From Phoenix dactylifera (Eukaryota; Streptophyta; Magnoliopsida; Arecales; Arecaceae): DNA of 64,000 bases. The position numbers and the translations under genes are program-made. The stretch is taken from positions 9,527,194-9,591,193 of the forward strand of contig NC_052405.1 of assembly GCF_009389715.1 (NCBI RefSeq). Reading direction: 5' to 3'. Shown piece after piece: positions 1 to 14,900 of the stretch (position 1 is its first letter; the number at the start of each line of letters is the position of its first letter). The notes below the pieces were generated by a model. The model was not told where the DNA came from and searched no databases. It saw only the letters and a program-made list of their open reading frames with translations.

Positions 1-59
1 ATCTAGATGACCCCTAACTGCAAATAGGCAGATTGGCAAATTGTGAAAATCAAATTATA

Positions 60-71
60 TATATGTATGTA

Positions 72-103
<32 letters not shown>

Positions 104-156
104 CACATATGTGTGTACATATATGTATATATACATATGTGTGTACATATATGTGC

Positions 157-202
<46 letters not shown>
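60..202. repeat. Compound microsatellite (TG)n / (TA)n
   Basis: Runs of TG/GT (about 69-87), interspersed ATATGTGTGTACAT blocks, then a pure AT run (about 161-202). Open frames across it translate to Tyr-Ile or Cys-Val repeats and are not genes. Confidence 0.9.
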
Positions 203-205
<3 letters not shown>

Positions 206-1500
206 TTCCTAAGGCATATGCCTCCAATTAGCAACTTTCTGCTTGTACCATGCACTTGGATCTGGAACCACAGAGCAGCTTTGGTCCATTTTGCTTTGAA
301 TGTGGTGGTGGTATCAATTCTGTCGGTTCATTGGGCTAATGTTAGTTCTATTTGATTGATAATATACCTTATCATTTTAGCAGTGATTGCATGAATTGTT
401 GATTTGATCATGATATTTCTTTGAATGTGACACTTTGTGCTCTTCTGCAGATACCAGGCCTCATCCGACGACCACAGTAATAGAAGACGAGACTTTAAGT
501 TTTTCACCAGAGATAACATCACTGAGTTACAAATTTTCACAGGGCAGTTGTTTGTGAACATCGTTCCATATAAAAAGCTTTATCAGAGATGTACAATGCA
601 ACAAAAAGGCTTTGGCTTCAATTTCTTTACGCTCATGGTGCTGTGATTAAGCCCTGTAAAGAATCTGTCACTACTTACCGCCCCCGGCATTGGCTTCTGC
701 TTGCAGAACTTATTAGGAGTTTTCTGAATTTATATATCATAAATCCCGGATTTGTAGGAAACACTTGCCGAATCCAGAGACTGAAAACTCGAAGAACCTA
801 TGAGAAGGTATATGTGTATTTTGACAGATCAATTACATCTTATGATGCTAAATATGCTAATAATGCATAACCACGGCAATTTGACATCGCCAAGGTATGG
901 TCACCAGACAGCCGGAGGATTCCGAGATCAATGGTTACCTATTTTCTCAGTTATTTGGGTAGCAAAATTATAGTGTTCAACTCAGCTCTATCAACCTTTC
1001 CCTTGGACCAAATCATGCAGCCAGCCAACCAACTCGTATGAGGGTTAAAGTCCTGCAGCCACCTAATCCTAATTGGCCATCATCCACCATGAAAAAATGC
1101 ACAAAAGTACACGACTATGTCCTCGGCTGGTCTCACCTTTGTCACTTGGGGCAAGAGGTCAGGAATTCGATTCCGGTTTAAATGTATTACACCTTTTCGC
1201 CCTTAAAAAATGAAATCCAGACTGTTTTAAGATTCAACCGTCCGAATCTGTATCATCCTAGAGACAGCATAGCATGCCGCCACCAACTTAAAAGGAAAAA
1301 GTGCACCAGAAGAAGATCCATCCACAAATTCATGGGGCGACCAAAAAATTGTTTAAGATATTGCTGAGAATGTTATTACAAAGGTACTGCACGAGTACAT
1401 CTTGCACAAAACAATGCCTCGGCAAGAGGCACAAATAATAGTAACCCCAAACAAAAATATACCATATCCCTGGCTTTCCCGCTCGGATTGGATATCAGAT
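203..1500. other. Unassigned sequence, no gene recognised
   Basis: A good splice acceptor (CTTCTGCAG, ending at 450) is followed by short open frames to about 870 on the plus strand. None of the translations resembles a protein I know. It could be the last exon or 3' untranslated region of a gene whose body lies left of the window, but this is a guess. Around 1130-1180 there is a stretch with a weak Pol III B-box look (ATTCGATTCC), not strong enough to call a SINE. The cytochrome c gene ends just to the right. Confidence 0.3.
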
Positions 1501-1537
1501 ATTTTATTAGCCAATAGATTTCCCACCCAAACATGAT

Positions 1538-4683
<3,146 letters not shown>

Positions 4684-5051
4684 TTCTCTCAAGAATGCCT
4701 CGGATAAATCGATCTAGGGTTAGGGTTTCCTCTCCTCCCTAACAAAGACGGCGAGATGACCGATTCCGAAAGGAAGAAGCCCTCGATCCGGGGCCGGCGG
4801 CACGATTCCTTAAATAGCCACGCGTTATGAACCTAATGACTGAAATGCCCCTCGAGCTTTTGCTCCCGTTTTATGAGTCGAATGTAGGGAATTAGAAGAT
4901 TTAGTTGGGGGTATTTTTCGAGATTGATGACGAGCCTAGAAGCCCTGGTGGAGAAGAGGGCCGTGTGGTTGGTAGATACAAGGAGCTGGCTCTTATAGAT
5001 GCAATATTGACCGTTTGATCCATGAAACCACATGATAAGCCCGCCTGATGC
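4684..5051. promoter_or_regulatory. Upstream region of cytochrome c
   Basis: Between the CYTC start and the MITE. The minus strand has the common plant leader motif AACCCTAACCCTAG (about 4714-4727) within 50 bp of the ATG, and a more GC-rich patch at 4750-4810. This fits a 5' leader and core promoter. No clear TATA box was identified. Confidence 0.5.
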
Positions 5052-5054
5052 TTA

Positions 5055-5496
5055 CCGGCGCGTTTGGTTCGCGGAAAAAGAAGGGAAAAAAGTGTGGTCA
5101 ACAAAAAAGTAATGAGATGCATCTTGTTTCGTTGGAGTTTTCAAAAAAGAGAAATGGAAAAATTGTATTTCCATGGGAATATGATTTGCACATTTCATCG
5201 AAAAGTTTTTCCCATGAGGCAGGAATCACTCCATATTTATTTTTTTTCAAAATGCCCCTTCAGCATTAAAGAGACATTAAAAACCTAATTTTTATTAAGG
5301 GTATAATAGGAATTACACATAACTTTTCCAGGAAAGTGGATGGTCAACCAAACATAAGCACTCTGAAAATTCGTCATTTTCCCATGTTTAACCAAACATA
5401 CCAAAAGTACATTTCCAGGCATTCTCTTTCTACGAATCTTCTTCCCAGGTATCATATTCCTAGGAGGAAAAATGCTTCCCGCGAACCAAACGAGTC
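5055..5496. mobile_element. Tourist-like (PIF/Harbinger) MITE, 442 bp
   Basis: Terminal inverted repeats share the core CGTTTGGTTCGCGG (left, about 5060-5074) and its complement CCGCGAACCAAACG (right, about 5479-5492). The element is flanked on both sides by TTA (5052-5054 and 5497-5499), the target duplication typical of PIF/Harbinger elements. It has no coding capacity. Inner sequence is also partly palindromic (GGAAAA- and TTTCC-rich arms). The PIF/Harbinger assignment follows from the TTA duplication and the GTTTGGTT-type ends. Confidence 0.8.
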
Positions 5497-6498
5497 TTAC
5501 GTGTTTGGTGCGGTCGGACTGGAAGAACTTTAAAGAGCTAAGGCCGGAAGAACTTTTAGAAGTAGAGCTTTCTTAAATATAGCTTTTATAAAAACCCATT
5601 TGATATTTGGTGACTATATTTTTAAAGTAATGTGGCACTTTAACATGCGTTAAACAAACTGAAAATGTACTTTTGGTATAACAAAATAATCATAAAGAAC
5701 ATTACATATTATTATCCAACAGAGTATAATAAAATATAATATATATTAATACATAAATATATGATATAGTATAATATTACTATAATATAATATAATATTA
5801 TTATAATATAGTAATATAATATTGTATACTATAGCATAATAATTTAATATAATATTAAATTATTTAATATAACATATCAATGTTGTTAGGATCCCATGCA
5901 TGCTGCAGAAAATATCAGAAATATTCAATGCACAGCGAAAAGGCATGCGCGAGATCCCATTCATCACATGAACGTATTTTAAAACCGTCGTTTGTAGATA
6001 GATTAGGATTAAATACTTTTAAACCATTTTATAAGAAGATCATATCTTCATCTTGTGCGGGTAGATGATCACCGCAAACTGATGATCGTGGTATTTGATG
6101 GAGATTCGATTGAAGCCGCACACTCGTCCGACCTCTACAGGTATCCACACGAGGCAGAGGACCGATCGAAACTTTCGTATCTCCCCGGGGTGCTAGTTTC
6201 CTTGCAAAGATGGCTTTTGATGGCTGAAATCCTCTCCTTTGAATCAACTCTTGATTGCCTTGAGAGGAGAAAGAAGAAGGAAGAGCCAAGGAAGAAGATC
6301 TAAAGGCCCTTTTGCAGCCTTTTCTTTTTCCTTGCTGTGGAACCAAAAGGAGGAAGGAGGAGGCCACGCCAAAGCTTCCTTTTCCCTTCTCTTCTTGCGG
6401 CTGAAAGGAGGAATGAGAGGGGGTGGTGTGCTGCCGAAATGCCGAAGGAAAGCATGGAGAGGAGGGGCCGAAATCCCTCCTCCTTTTGAACTCCAAAG

Positions 6499-7010
6499 GG
6501 ATAAAGATGAGCTCCTATTTTTTAGGAGCTCATCTTTATCCTCTTAGATGGCTAGCTAGGAGGGGCGTAGGCCCCTCCTTTTTCTTCCACGCAAAGCCCA
6601 AAGGGAGGGGCGTACGCCCCTCCCTCTTATCCATTTAAATCAGCCCCCACTTAATCAAATTAAGTGGGGAGGATTGGGTCTAATGCATGGGTCCAATCCT
6701 ATTCAAAATAGGATTAAGTGCACCTCTTTTCCTTTCCTTTCAAATCCTAATCTAATTAGGATTTAATTGAACTATGACTCAATTGAACTCTTCAATCCTA
6801 ATCTAATTAGGAGTCATTAGATTAATTAGATTAAAATTAATTAGGACTTAAGAACTCCTAATCTAATTAGGACAACTCAAATTTCAATCCTAATCCAATT
6901 AGGACTTTAGAAATCCTACTCCAAGTAGGACTCTAATTTTAATTTGAAATCCTAATCCAATTAGAACTCTAAGAATCCTACTCTAAGTAGGACTCACGAT
7001 CAAGTCCAAT
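6499..7010. repeat. Cluster of hairpins and palindromes inside the solo LTR
   Basis: A run of inverted repeats: a perfect 19-bp stem with TTTTT loop (arms 6499-6517 and 6523-6541); GGAGGGGCGTAGGCCCCTCC (about 6559-6578); a perfect 22-bp palindrome at 6603-6624 centred on GTAC; CCCCACTTAAT paired with ATTAAGTGGGG (about 6645-6670); AATCCTATT paired with AATAGGATT (about 6696-6716); then repeated CCTAATCTAATTAGG-type palindromes from about 6745 to 7010. Confidence 0.85.
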
Positions 7011-7368
7011 TAATTAAATTAAATTGCAATCCAATTGCAATTATTCCTTCTTCAACTCACTAACTTTTAGTGGGTTAACCAATTATCAATCAAATTGATT
7101 ATTTGTGATTCCCAATCACAATTCAACCATCGAATCGGTCAATACCTCTAATGTGTGTGACCCCATAAATTCTATTCTGTCTGGTAGTGAGATATATTGC
7201 GATCTCTATCACAATATCATTGAAAACTCCTTTCAATGGGTTGAAACAATTCCAACTCAACTCACCAGGGATCATCGACCATCAAGATGGTCCCTGTGAG
7301 TCTCACCATCCACCAGTGACACCTAGCAGCATGTAGTGGCTACCCAGCAGAATGAAATGATGAACCTT

Positions 7369-9995
7369 TGTTGGGAATTGTATCCTAAATGTCAATCGTC
7401 AGCATATTGATGATTGAATTTTGTAAATGAATTGATAAATTAATAAAGTATTATTTGGCATTATTCATCATTTCATCTTCAAATGAACTCTTATATGATG
7501 AAGTCCTTAGGACTTATGTTATGATAAAGGAGGATTTATCTTTGAGTCCTTAAACTTGTTCGCGACCAAATGATATGTTGTTACTAGGACGACAACATTA
7601 TCGAGATTAGGTCGTTGTGTGACATATACGTTGGTTGTCCTCTTAACCAAGGAGTGTGGAGACACTGGTATGCCATACAGGTGAAGTGTAGGAGTACATT
7701 TCACTGAACGTGACCAATTCCGGAACGCTCTACTGTCGAGAGATGTTCCGAGTGGATATGGATATAAGTTTGGCCCTCTGACCTGAGATCGCAACCTGTG
7801 ACTAGCAAGCAACTCACTGTACTTTGGTACCGGACTACCTGAATTTCTAATTCAGTGACGGAAGGTCACTGGGTGCAATCAAGTACTTGCGTAGTCAGTT
7901 GTGAGTCGAGATGGAATTGACCCCTCCTGCAAACAGGAGATAATGTCTTGTGATTAATTTAGCAAAACCTTGGCCAGGATAATCTCAGTGAGGAGTCACG
8001 GGATATCTAAAGTTAATCACATAATGGATGTACTAATTATAGGGTTGACAGTGAGCTCTAAGTCATCCTGGCATTAGGAGTCAAAGGGATTGAATTATAC
8101 AGTAACCATAGTTCAGGGTTCCAGAATATTTGCTTCGCATATATTTGGCCTATTCGGACGTCGGGTACCATTGCTAGATGGTCACATCGATTAGTGTAGG
8201 AAGTCGTTCCTATACTACCGGCTTAGGTTCAAACCTATGAGGTCACACGCATAGAAGATTCCTGATTGATCAAGAAGGCTGATGAATGATTAAGAATCAT
8301 TCGGGGGTAATTTGGTCAATTCGATTGACAAATTATCTTATAAAATAATTAAAGTAATTATCAGAGGATTAATTAGTAATTAGATTGCTAATGAACTCAA
8401 TTGGATTGAGTAATTAGACTAAGGATGAGCCAAATTGAATTAGATTCAATTCTGGGCTCAATCAGGGTTTTTGACCTGATTGGATTAGGTCTGAATCAAG
8501 AGGACTTAGGTTGACCAAATTAAATTAGATTAAATTTGTGCTTAATTAGGGATTGACCTAATTGGATTAGGTTCAACCCATGGTAATTGAATCATTCTAA
8601 TTGTTAGGATTTAATTAAATTAAATGGGTTTGATCTGAAACTATTCGGATCTTGAAATCCACTTGTCACATATCCATGCATGGCGCCATAAATTGATTTT
8701 TAATATGATTAAAAATTAATTTAATTTATTTAATGGTGCCATGGGACACTTGGCAACATCAGGGACCTCTTTCATCATTAGATGGGTCGAAATGGAGAGA
8801 TAAATTCATGAAAAGAATTGGATAAGATCAAATTCTCTCTCTTCATGACATATGCCATCCTTATCTTTATCTCACTTCTAATTAAGGTTGAATTTCGAAT
8901 TTAATCACCACAAAATCACCACGTGACCCTCTAATCTGATTAGGGGCATGGGAATTTCGAAATTGAAAGAGGGAAGTGGCAACATGATGAATGGTTTAGA
9001 TTAGATCAAGCTTCATCATGTAATGGCACATGAACTTGAATTTTGAATTCAAAATTCAAAACCCCACAAAATCCTCCACAAATATGGGATGGTTGGCATG
9101 AAGTTAGGTAGGAGAGCAACATTAAAAGGACCTCCATCATCTGGTGGTCGAATTCAAGGAAAAAAGAGAGAAAAAGAAGAAGAAAAAAGGAAAAAGAAAA
9201 GAGAGGAACCCTAGTTCATGCATGGAAAAATTCTGCATTCAATCTAGCTGACTTCTTCCTCCTCTAAGTCCATCGCGCCATTAGTGTTAGGGGTCCCTGA
9301 TAAGAGTCTTTAGATCAGATCTAAGTCCTCTTCAATCCCTTTAAACCTTTCCTCCAAGTTCTTCCAAGAAGGCGGATCAAAAGTTGATAGTGTTTGGAAG
9401 ATCAAATTTCAGCCTCAAGAAATTCTGCGCAAGCTAGCACTTCCGCAGGATTGGATCTCTTCAGGAACTTCGCGTGGACTTTTCGTAGAGGCCATTCGTG
9501 TGCGTGGCTGCGAAGTCGAGGATCAGATCCACAAGTTTCATCCATCATAAAAGGTATTAATCCTACATTAATCTTTTATTATGGTGTCAAGATCTAGGTC
9601 TGATTCCCCGAGGTTTTACCCTCTTTTGGGGCTCCTCACGGAGATATCTCCAGAATCCATTCAATGGATATTCGGAGATTAATCGGAATAGAGTTCTTAA
9701 GTTTCAGATCTGATAGTTAATCATGCATGAAAGTTTTAGCATAATTGTTTAAACGATTCCGGCATAATCCTATGTGTTCTTAAGGTGCTGATTTCTAGAT
9801 TTGATCTTGTAAGCATGCATGAATTAAATTGTTTGATTCGATTTTTCTGCTGCGTTTTAAAACTTAAAAAGAACTACGTATGGCTTGATCCCCCTTATGA
9901 AGGGGTACGTAGGCAACCCGATCAGGTTCAGCCATGGTTTTAAAAAAAAAAAAAAACCGCATGCTTAACACCGAAGAACCTAGGATTCACTTTCA
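7369..9995 (+). repeat. 5' LTR of the Copia element
   Basis: TG...CA ends and 5-bp duplication on its left. It contains a block of imperfect repeats around 8450-8590 (ACCTGATTGGATTAGGTC versus ACCTAATTGGATTAGGTT) and a poly-A run near 9942-9955. A short open frame in each LTR (9394-9597 here, 17300-17503 in the other) is identical because the LTRs are; I see no reason to call it a gene. Confidence 0.95.
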
Positions 9996-9996
9996 G

Positions 9997-10008
9997 TGGT
10001 ATCAGAGC
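9997..10008 (+). promoter_or_regulatory. Primer-binding site, initiator tRNA-Met type
   Basis: TGGTATCAGAGC begins one base after the 5' LTR. It is the usual plant Copia site complementary to the 3' end of initiator tRNA-Met. A second copy lies at 10182-10193. Confidence 0.9.
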
Positions 10009-11904
10009 AAAGGTCCAAGAGTTGTGACCGATCTCCGGAAACTCTCACGCGTGATCATGTGACGAAGCGTGGCTCTCCGTCCGGAGGCGTATAGAGATGC
10101 GTGCTCTGATAGGTATACATGGGTGTCACCCTATTTTTAATAGGACCGAACCCATGTAGGAGTGGAGACTCCCCCCATCAGTGGTATCAGAGCCAGGTTC
10201 ATGTTTAAACTTTTATGTTTTAATTCTTGTAATTAAATCTGAAATCATGAGCATGCTTAGATTAGATCTAAAGTATTTTTTATGATTGATTTAATTGCTG
10301 ATTATGCATGATTAACTAGATCTGAAATTTTGAATGCATATGATGCATGTTTGTGTTAAGATTTGTAACATAAATAAATCTGAAATCATAATATTGTTTA
10401 GATTAGATCTAAATAAAATTTATGATTCATATGATCTCTGATTTTAATGAACAAATCAGATCTGAAAATAAAAGTGAAAAAACAAATACATAAGATGTAT
10501 GTTGTTTGTATTAATTCATGTTGTTATGTATATGTGATGCATGAACATTAAATATAATGACTTAAACATGAATTTAATCTGATTACATGTGATTAATTAC
10601 AAAAACTCAGATCTGAAAATATGTTTTAAGAACTGAAAGATTGTAATTAATATGTAATTAAAAAAAAATATGCAATGATCAAAACTTTCATAAGTCTAAA
10701 CTTAATTGAGAATTAAGTGTTATGAAATAGAATTGTAACTCAATTAATTGACATTGCATAATTCTTTGGGCATATGGGTTAGCTTGAATCAAGTTCCTAG
10801 GATTGGGTTAGACCTAAGGTTAGAATCATACATGGACAAATAGAATTAATTGATCAAATCTAATTAAGTAGTAACTAGATTAGGTCAAGAAAATTCTAGA
10901 TCAATTTACAATAGTTGTAGATGGATCAAGTCCATGTCTTTGATTAGACCAAGATGGAACTTGATTTAGGCTCAGAGGTGTAGCCCGAGTCATTTGAGTA
11001 ATCAAATCGAAATTGATTAACCAGTCGGTGTCTAAGGTAAGTTTGGCAGTTTTGACCGGTGGTTTTTAATTGGGAGCTACTCGCACTGATTCGTCTTTGC
11101 CGAGTTAATGGCATATCCCTTCCACCGATCTCACTTACCTGGCCGACATGGTCAATCACATTTTGATTGGATCACTTAATGATTCGAGTTAGCCCATGCC
11201 TATAAGGAAAATCAGTTTGACTGATTTAGGTGTCTCCTTAACCGGTTTGAGTCTAATCTGATTTGGTGAAGTCAGTGGGAGAAATTAGACTAACCGGATC
11301 TTCTCATCTATCCTAATTATGAAATCCTCCAAAATTATTAGGTCCTTAAAATGAAATGGTTATGGGGATAACTAGGTCATAGCCTTCCATTAAGTTGGGT
11401 GATAATGGGTCCAATGTTTTGATAATTATTGGAGGCGCGACACGCCTGGTACTTATCAAGCATTGGAATTGTCATTCAATATATGATGAGTTAAGTGTAC
11501 CTTCAATAGGCGGTCAGGTGAGCCGAGCCACACTCGGGCTTGGTCGTCTATTAGTTGATTAGACTTAACCCTATCATTTAATGGTTGGACCTGACTAGGG
11601 TATTCGGTGGAGGCGCCACACGCCTACCGAAGAACCTAGGGCAAAATTATCACTAGAAGTTGCTTGGTGAAGCAACTGGTTTAGAACCTACCAATAGGTG
11701 CATATGGGTTAGCCGAGCCACACTCGGGCCTATATGCGATCTATTGGGTTCTAGTGCCCACTAAAGAATTAGGAGTAATTTTTCGAATTGGAGGTAGAGG
11801 CTACCAATTTGTATAAAATAGTGGGAGTATCTTTAGACTAAAGTCCAAGTCTACTGTGTTTAGTCAATTCATATACTAATAGCCAAATTTTCTTTTATGT
11901 AGAA
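10009..11904 (+). other. Long untranslated leader of the Copia element
   Basis: 1.9 kb without a coding frame. It holds a second TGGTATCAGAGC (10182-10193), degenerate repeats built on ATCTGAAAT and TTAGATTAGATCTAAA (about 10230-10450), and two copies of a pair of GC-rich hairpins: AGGCG/CGCCT at 11433-11447 and 11611-11625, and CCGAG/CTCGG at 11521-11540 and 11711-11730. Such a leader probably carries packaging or translation signals (inference). Confidence 0.75.
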
Positions 11905-14900
11905 ATGGCCACAAGTTTGTCACTTCGCTCATTATTGGATAATGACAAGTTGACTAGTCCCAACTTCAATAATTGGTATAGAAAGCTGAAAACTCAGCAT
12001 AGTCAGACCAAAAGGATTAAGGATGACCAAAGTCAGGCAGAATGCTTCTATTGTAAGAAGCAGGGGCATTGGAAGAGGAATTGTCCTCAGTACCTTACCT
12101 CACTTGACCCGAACAGGCTAAGCAAGAGAAAAGGGCAATCAGTTGCTGATCAAGGTATTTATATGATAACACCTTGTAATTTCTCTATATGTGATAATTC
12201 AACCTGGGTATTAGATACTGGAAGTCCGTTTAATATATGCAATTCATTGCAAGGACTTCAGGTCAATGAGAGATTTGAAAACAGCGAGAGATTCCTGAAT
12301 GTTGGAGATGGAAGATCTGTTCCAGTTCTAGCTTTAGGAAATCTCAAACTTGTTTTCAATTCTCATGTAGTTGTCTTGAGTGATTGTCACTATTGTCCTG
12401 CATTCTTATTGAATGTAATTTCCGTAGGCCTTTTGGCCATGAACGGTTATGAAATTTCAATAAAGAAATATTCTTGTGATATCATTATGAATGGTGTTAC
12501 TGTAATGAATGGACAATTGAGCAATGGCATCTACTTGTTATCACAACTTGTTAATGTAATGTACACGTCAAGTAAGCGTCCTAGAATAGATAATGTCACG
12601 GATGTCTACCTTTGGCATCATAGGCTAGGTCATATTAACAAGAACAGGATGAACAGGTTAAGTAAAGAGGGAATCCTCAATGTTAATGATTGTGAATCAT
12701 TGACAACCTGTGAGTCATGTCTTCTTGGTAAGATGACCAAATCACCTTTTACCGGAAAAGGTGAACGAGCCAGTGATTTATTGACCCTTGTACATTCTGA
12801 TGTATGTGGGCCAATAAGCACAGATGCTAGAGGTGGGTATTCATATTTCATTACATTTACAGACGACCTTTCTAGGTATGGTTATGTCTATTTAATGAGA
12901 CATAAATCTGAAGCATTTGAAATGTTCAAATTGTATCGTAATGAAGTAGAAAAACAAACTGGAAAGAGTATTAAAACTCTTCGATCAGATCGAGGAGGCG
13001 AATACCTTTCCAATGAGTTTTTGACATATTTAGGAGAGAATGGGATTCTCTCCCAATGGACTCCTCCTGGTACACCACAGTATAACGGTGTATCAGAAAG
13101 AAGAAATCGAACTCTGTTAGACATGGTTCGATCCATGATGGGGTTTGCAAGTCTGCCCATATCCTTTTGGGGATATGCACTTGAGTCAGCCTGCTACATT
13201 CTAAATAAGGTTCCAAGTAAGTCTGTAAATAAAACACCACATGAGATGTGGACTGGACGTAAGCCAATGCTGTCTCACCTTAGGGTTTGGGGGTGTCCAG
13301 CATATGTCAAACGTTTGAAGACAGACAAACTTGAACCCAAGTCTGACAAATGTTTCTTTGTTGGTTATCCTAAAGAAACTAAAGGATATTACTTCTACTT
13401 TGCTGAAGAACAAAAGTTATTCGTAAGCAATAGAGCTGTTTTCTTAGAGAAAGAATTCCTTAGTGAAGGAACTAAAAGCTCTAATGTTGAGCTTAGGGAA
13501 GTTCAACATGTAGAAGATCCGACACCATCTACTGAACTAGTTGAGTCAGATTTGATTAGATCAGATCCAGAACCCATCTTAGATGCACCATTAAGGCGAT
13601 CAGGTAGAGTACCACGTCAGCCGGACAGATACTACGGTTTCTTGGTCCAGGACGGGGATCCTGTCGAACTTGATGAAAACAATGAGGATCCGATCACCTA
13701 TATGGATGCTATGCAGAGGCATGACTCTGATGCATGGCTTGGAGCCATGCAATCCGAAATGGAATCCATGAAGGTCAATGATGTATGGACATTAGTTGAC
13801 CCACCCGAAGGGATTAAACCCATAGGGTGTAAGTGGATTTTCAAAAGAAAACGGGGCGCAGACGGAAAAGTAGAGACCTATAAAACCCGTCTGGTTGCCA
13901 AGGGATATCGTCAACGTTATGGTATTGACTATGACGAGACGTTTTCTCCTGTGGCAATGCTCAAATCCATTCGGATTATGCTTGCGATAGCAGCACACTT
14001 AGATTATGAAATCTGGCAGATGGATGTTAAAACCGCTTTTCTAAATGGAGATTTAGAAGAAGAGGTGTATATGATGCAACCTGAAGGTTTTATATCTGCA
14101 GATGAGTCTAAGGTGTGCAAGCTTCAAAAATCCATTTATGGATTAAAGCAAGCTTCACGGAGTTGGAACATACGATTTGATAAGGTGATCAAATCATATG
14201 GCTTCATTAAGAATGAAGAGGAACCTTGCATTTATAAATGGGCAAATGGTTCAGTTATTATATTTCTTGTTTTGTATGTGGATGACATTCTTTTAATCGG
14301 GAATGACATTCCTGCATTACAAGGAATAAAGGTTTGGCTATCATCTCAATTTGCCATGAAGGATTTGGGAGAAGCATCTTACATCCTAGGGATGAAGATC
14401 TACAGAGATAGATCTAGAAGATTGCTTGGATTATCCCAATCCACATACATTGATACTATACTAAAAAGGTTCAGTATGATTAATTCCAAGAAAGGCTATC
14501 TTCCAATGGGCCATGGAATTAACCTCTCTAAAAGGGATTGTCCGACAACCTCTCAAGAAAGAGAGACTATGGATAGAATTCCATATGCTTCGGCAGTGGG
14601 ATCTATAATGTATGCCATGACATGTACTAGACCAGACGTGGCATACTCACTAGGAGTAGTGAGTAGATACCAGTCTGATCCAGGTAGCAACCACTGGAAG
14701 GTTGTCAAAACCATCCTTAAGTATTTGAGAAATACTAAAGATCAGTGGCTTGTCTACGGTGATTCTGACTTAAAACTTGAGGGATATACCGATTCAAGTT
14801 TTCAGTCAGATCAAGATGATAGCAAGAGCGTGTCGGGATATATCTTCACTCTTAAGGGTGGGGCCATCTGCTGGAAGAGTTCCAAGCAGCATACAGTGGC

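Noticed and set aside
437..870. Open frames of 69 and 93 codons on the plus strand after a good splice acceptor
   Set aside because: No recognisable protein in any frame and no partner exon; kept only as unassigned sequence.
1120..1190. Possible SINE with B-box-like ATTCGATTCC
   Set aside because: No convincing A-box, tail or flanking duplication.
6029..6640. Long overlapping open frames (up to 155 codons) in the solo LTR
   Set aside because: They lie in purine/pyrimidine-skewed LTR sequence with hairpins and have no protein-like pattern.
9394..9597. 67-codon frame repeated at 17300-17503
   Set aside because: Identical only because the two LTRs are identical; no known LTR protein and no codon signal.
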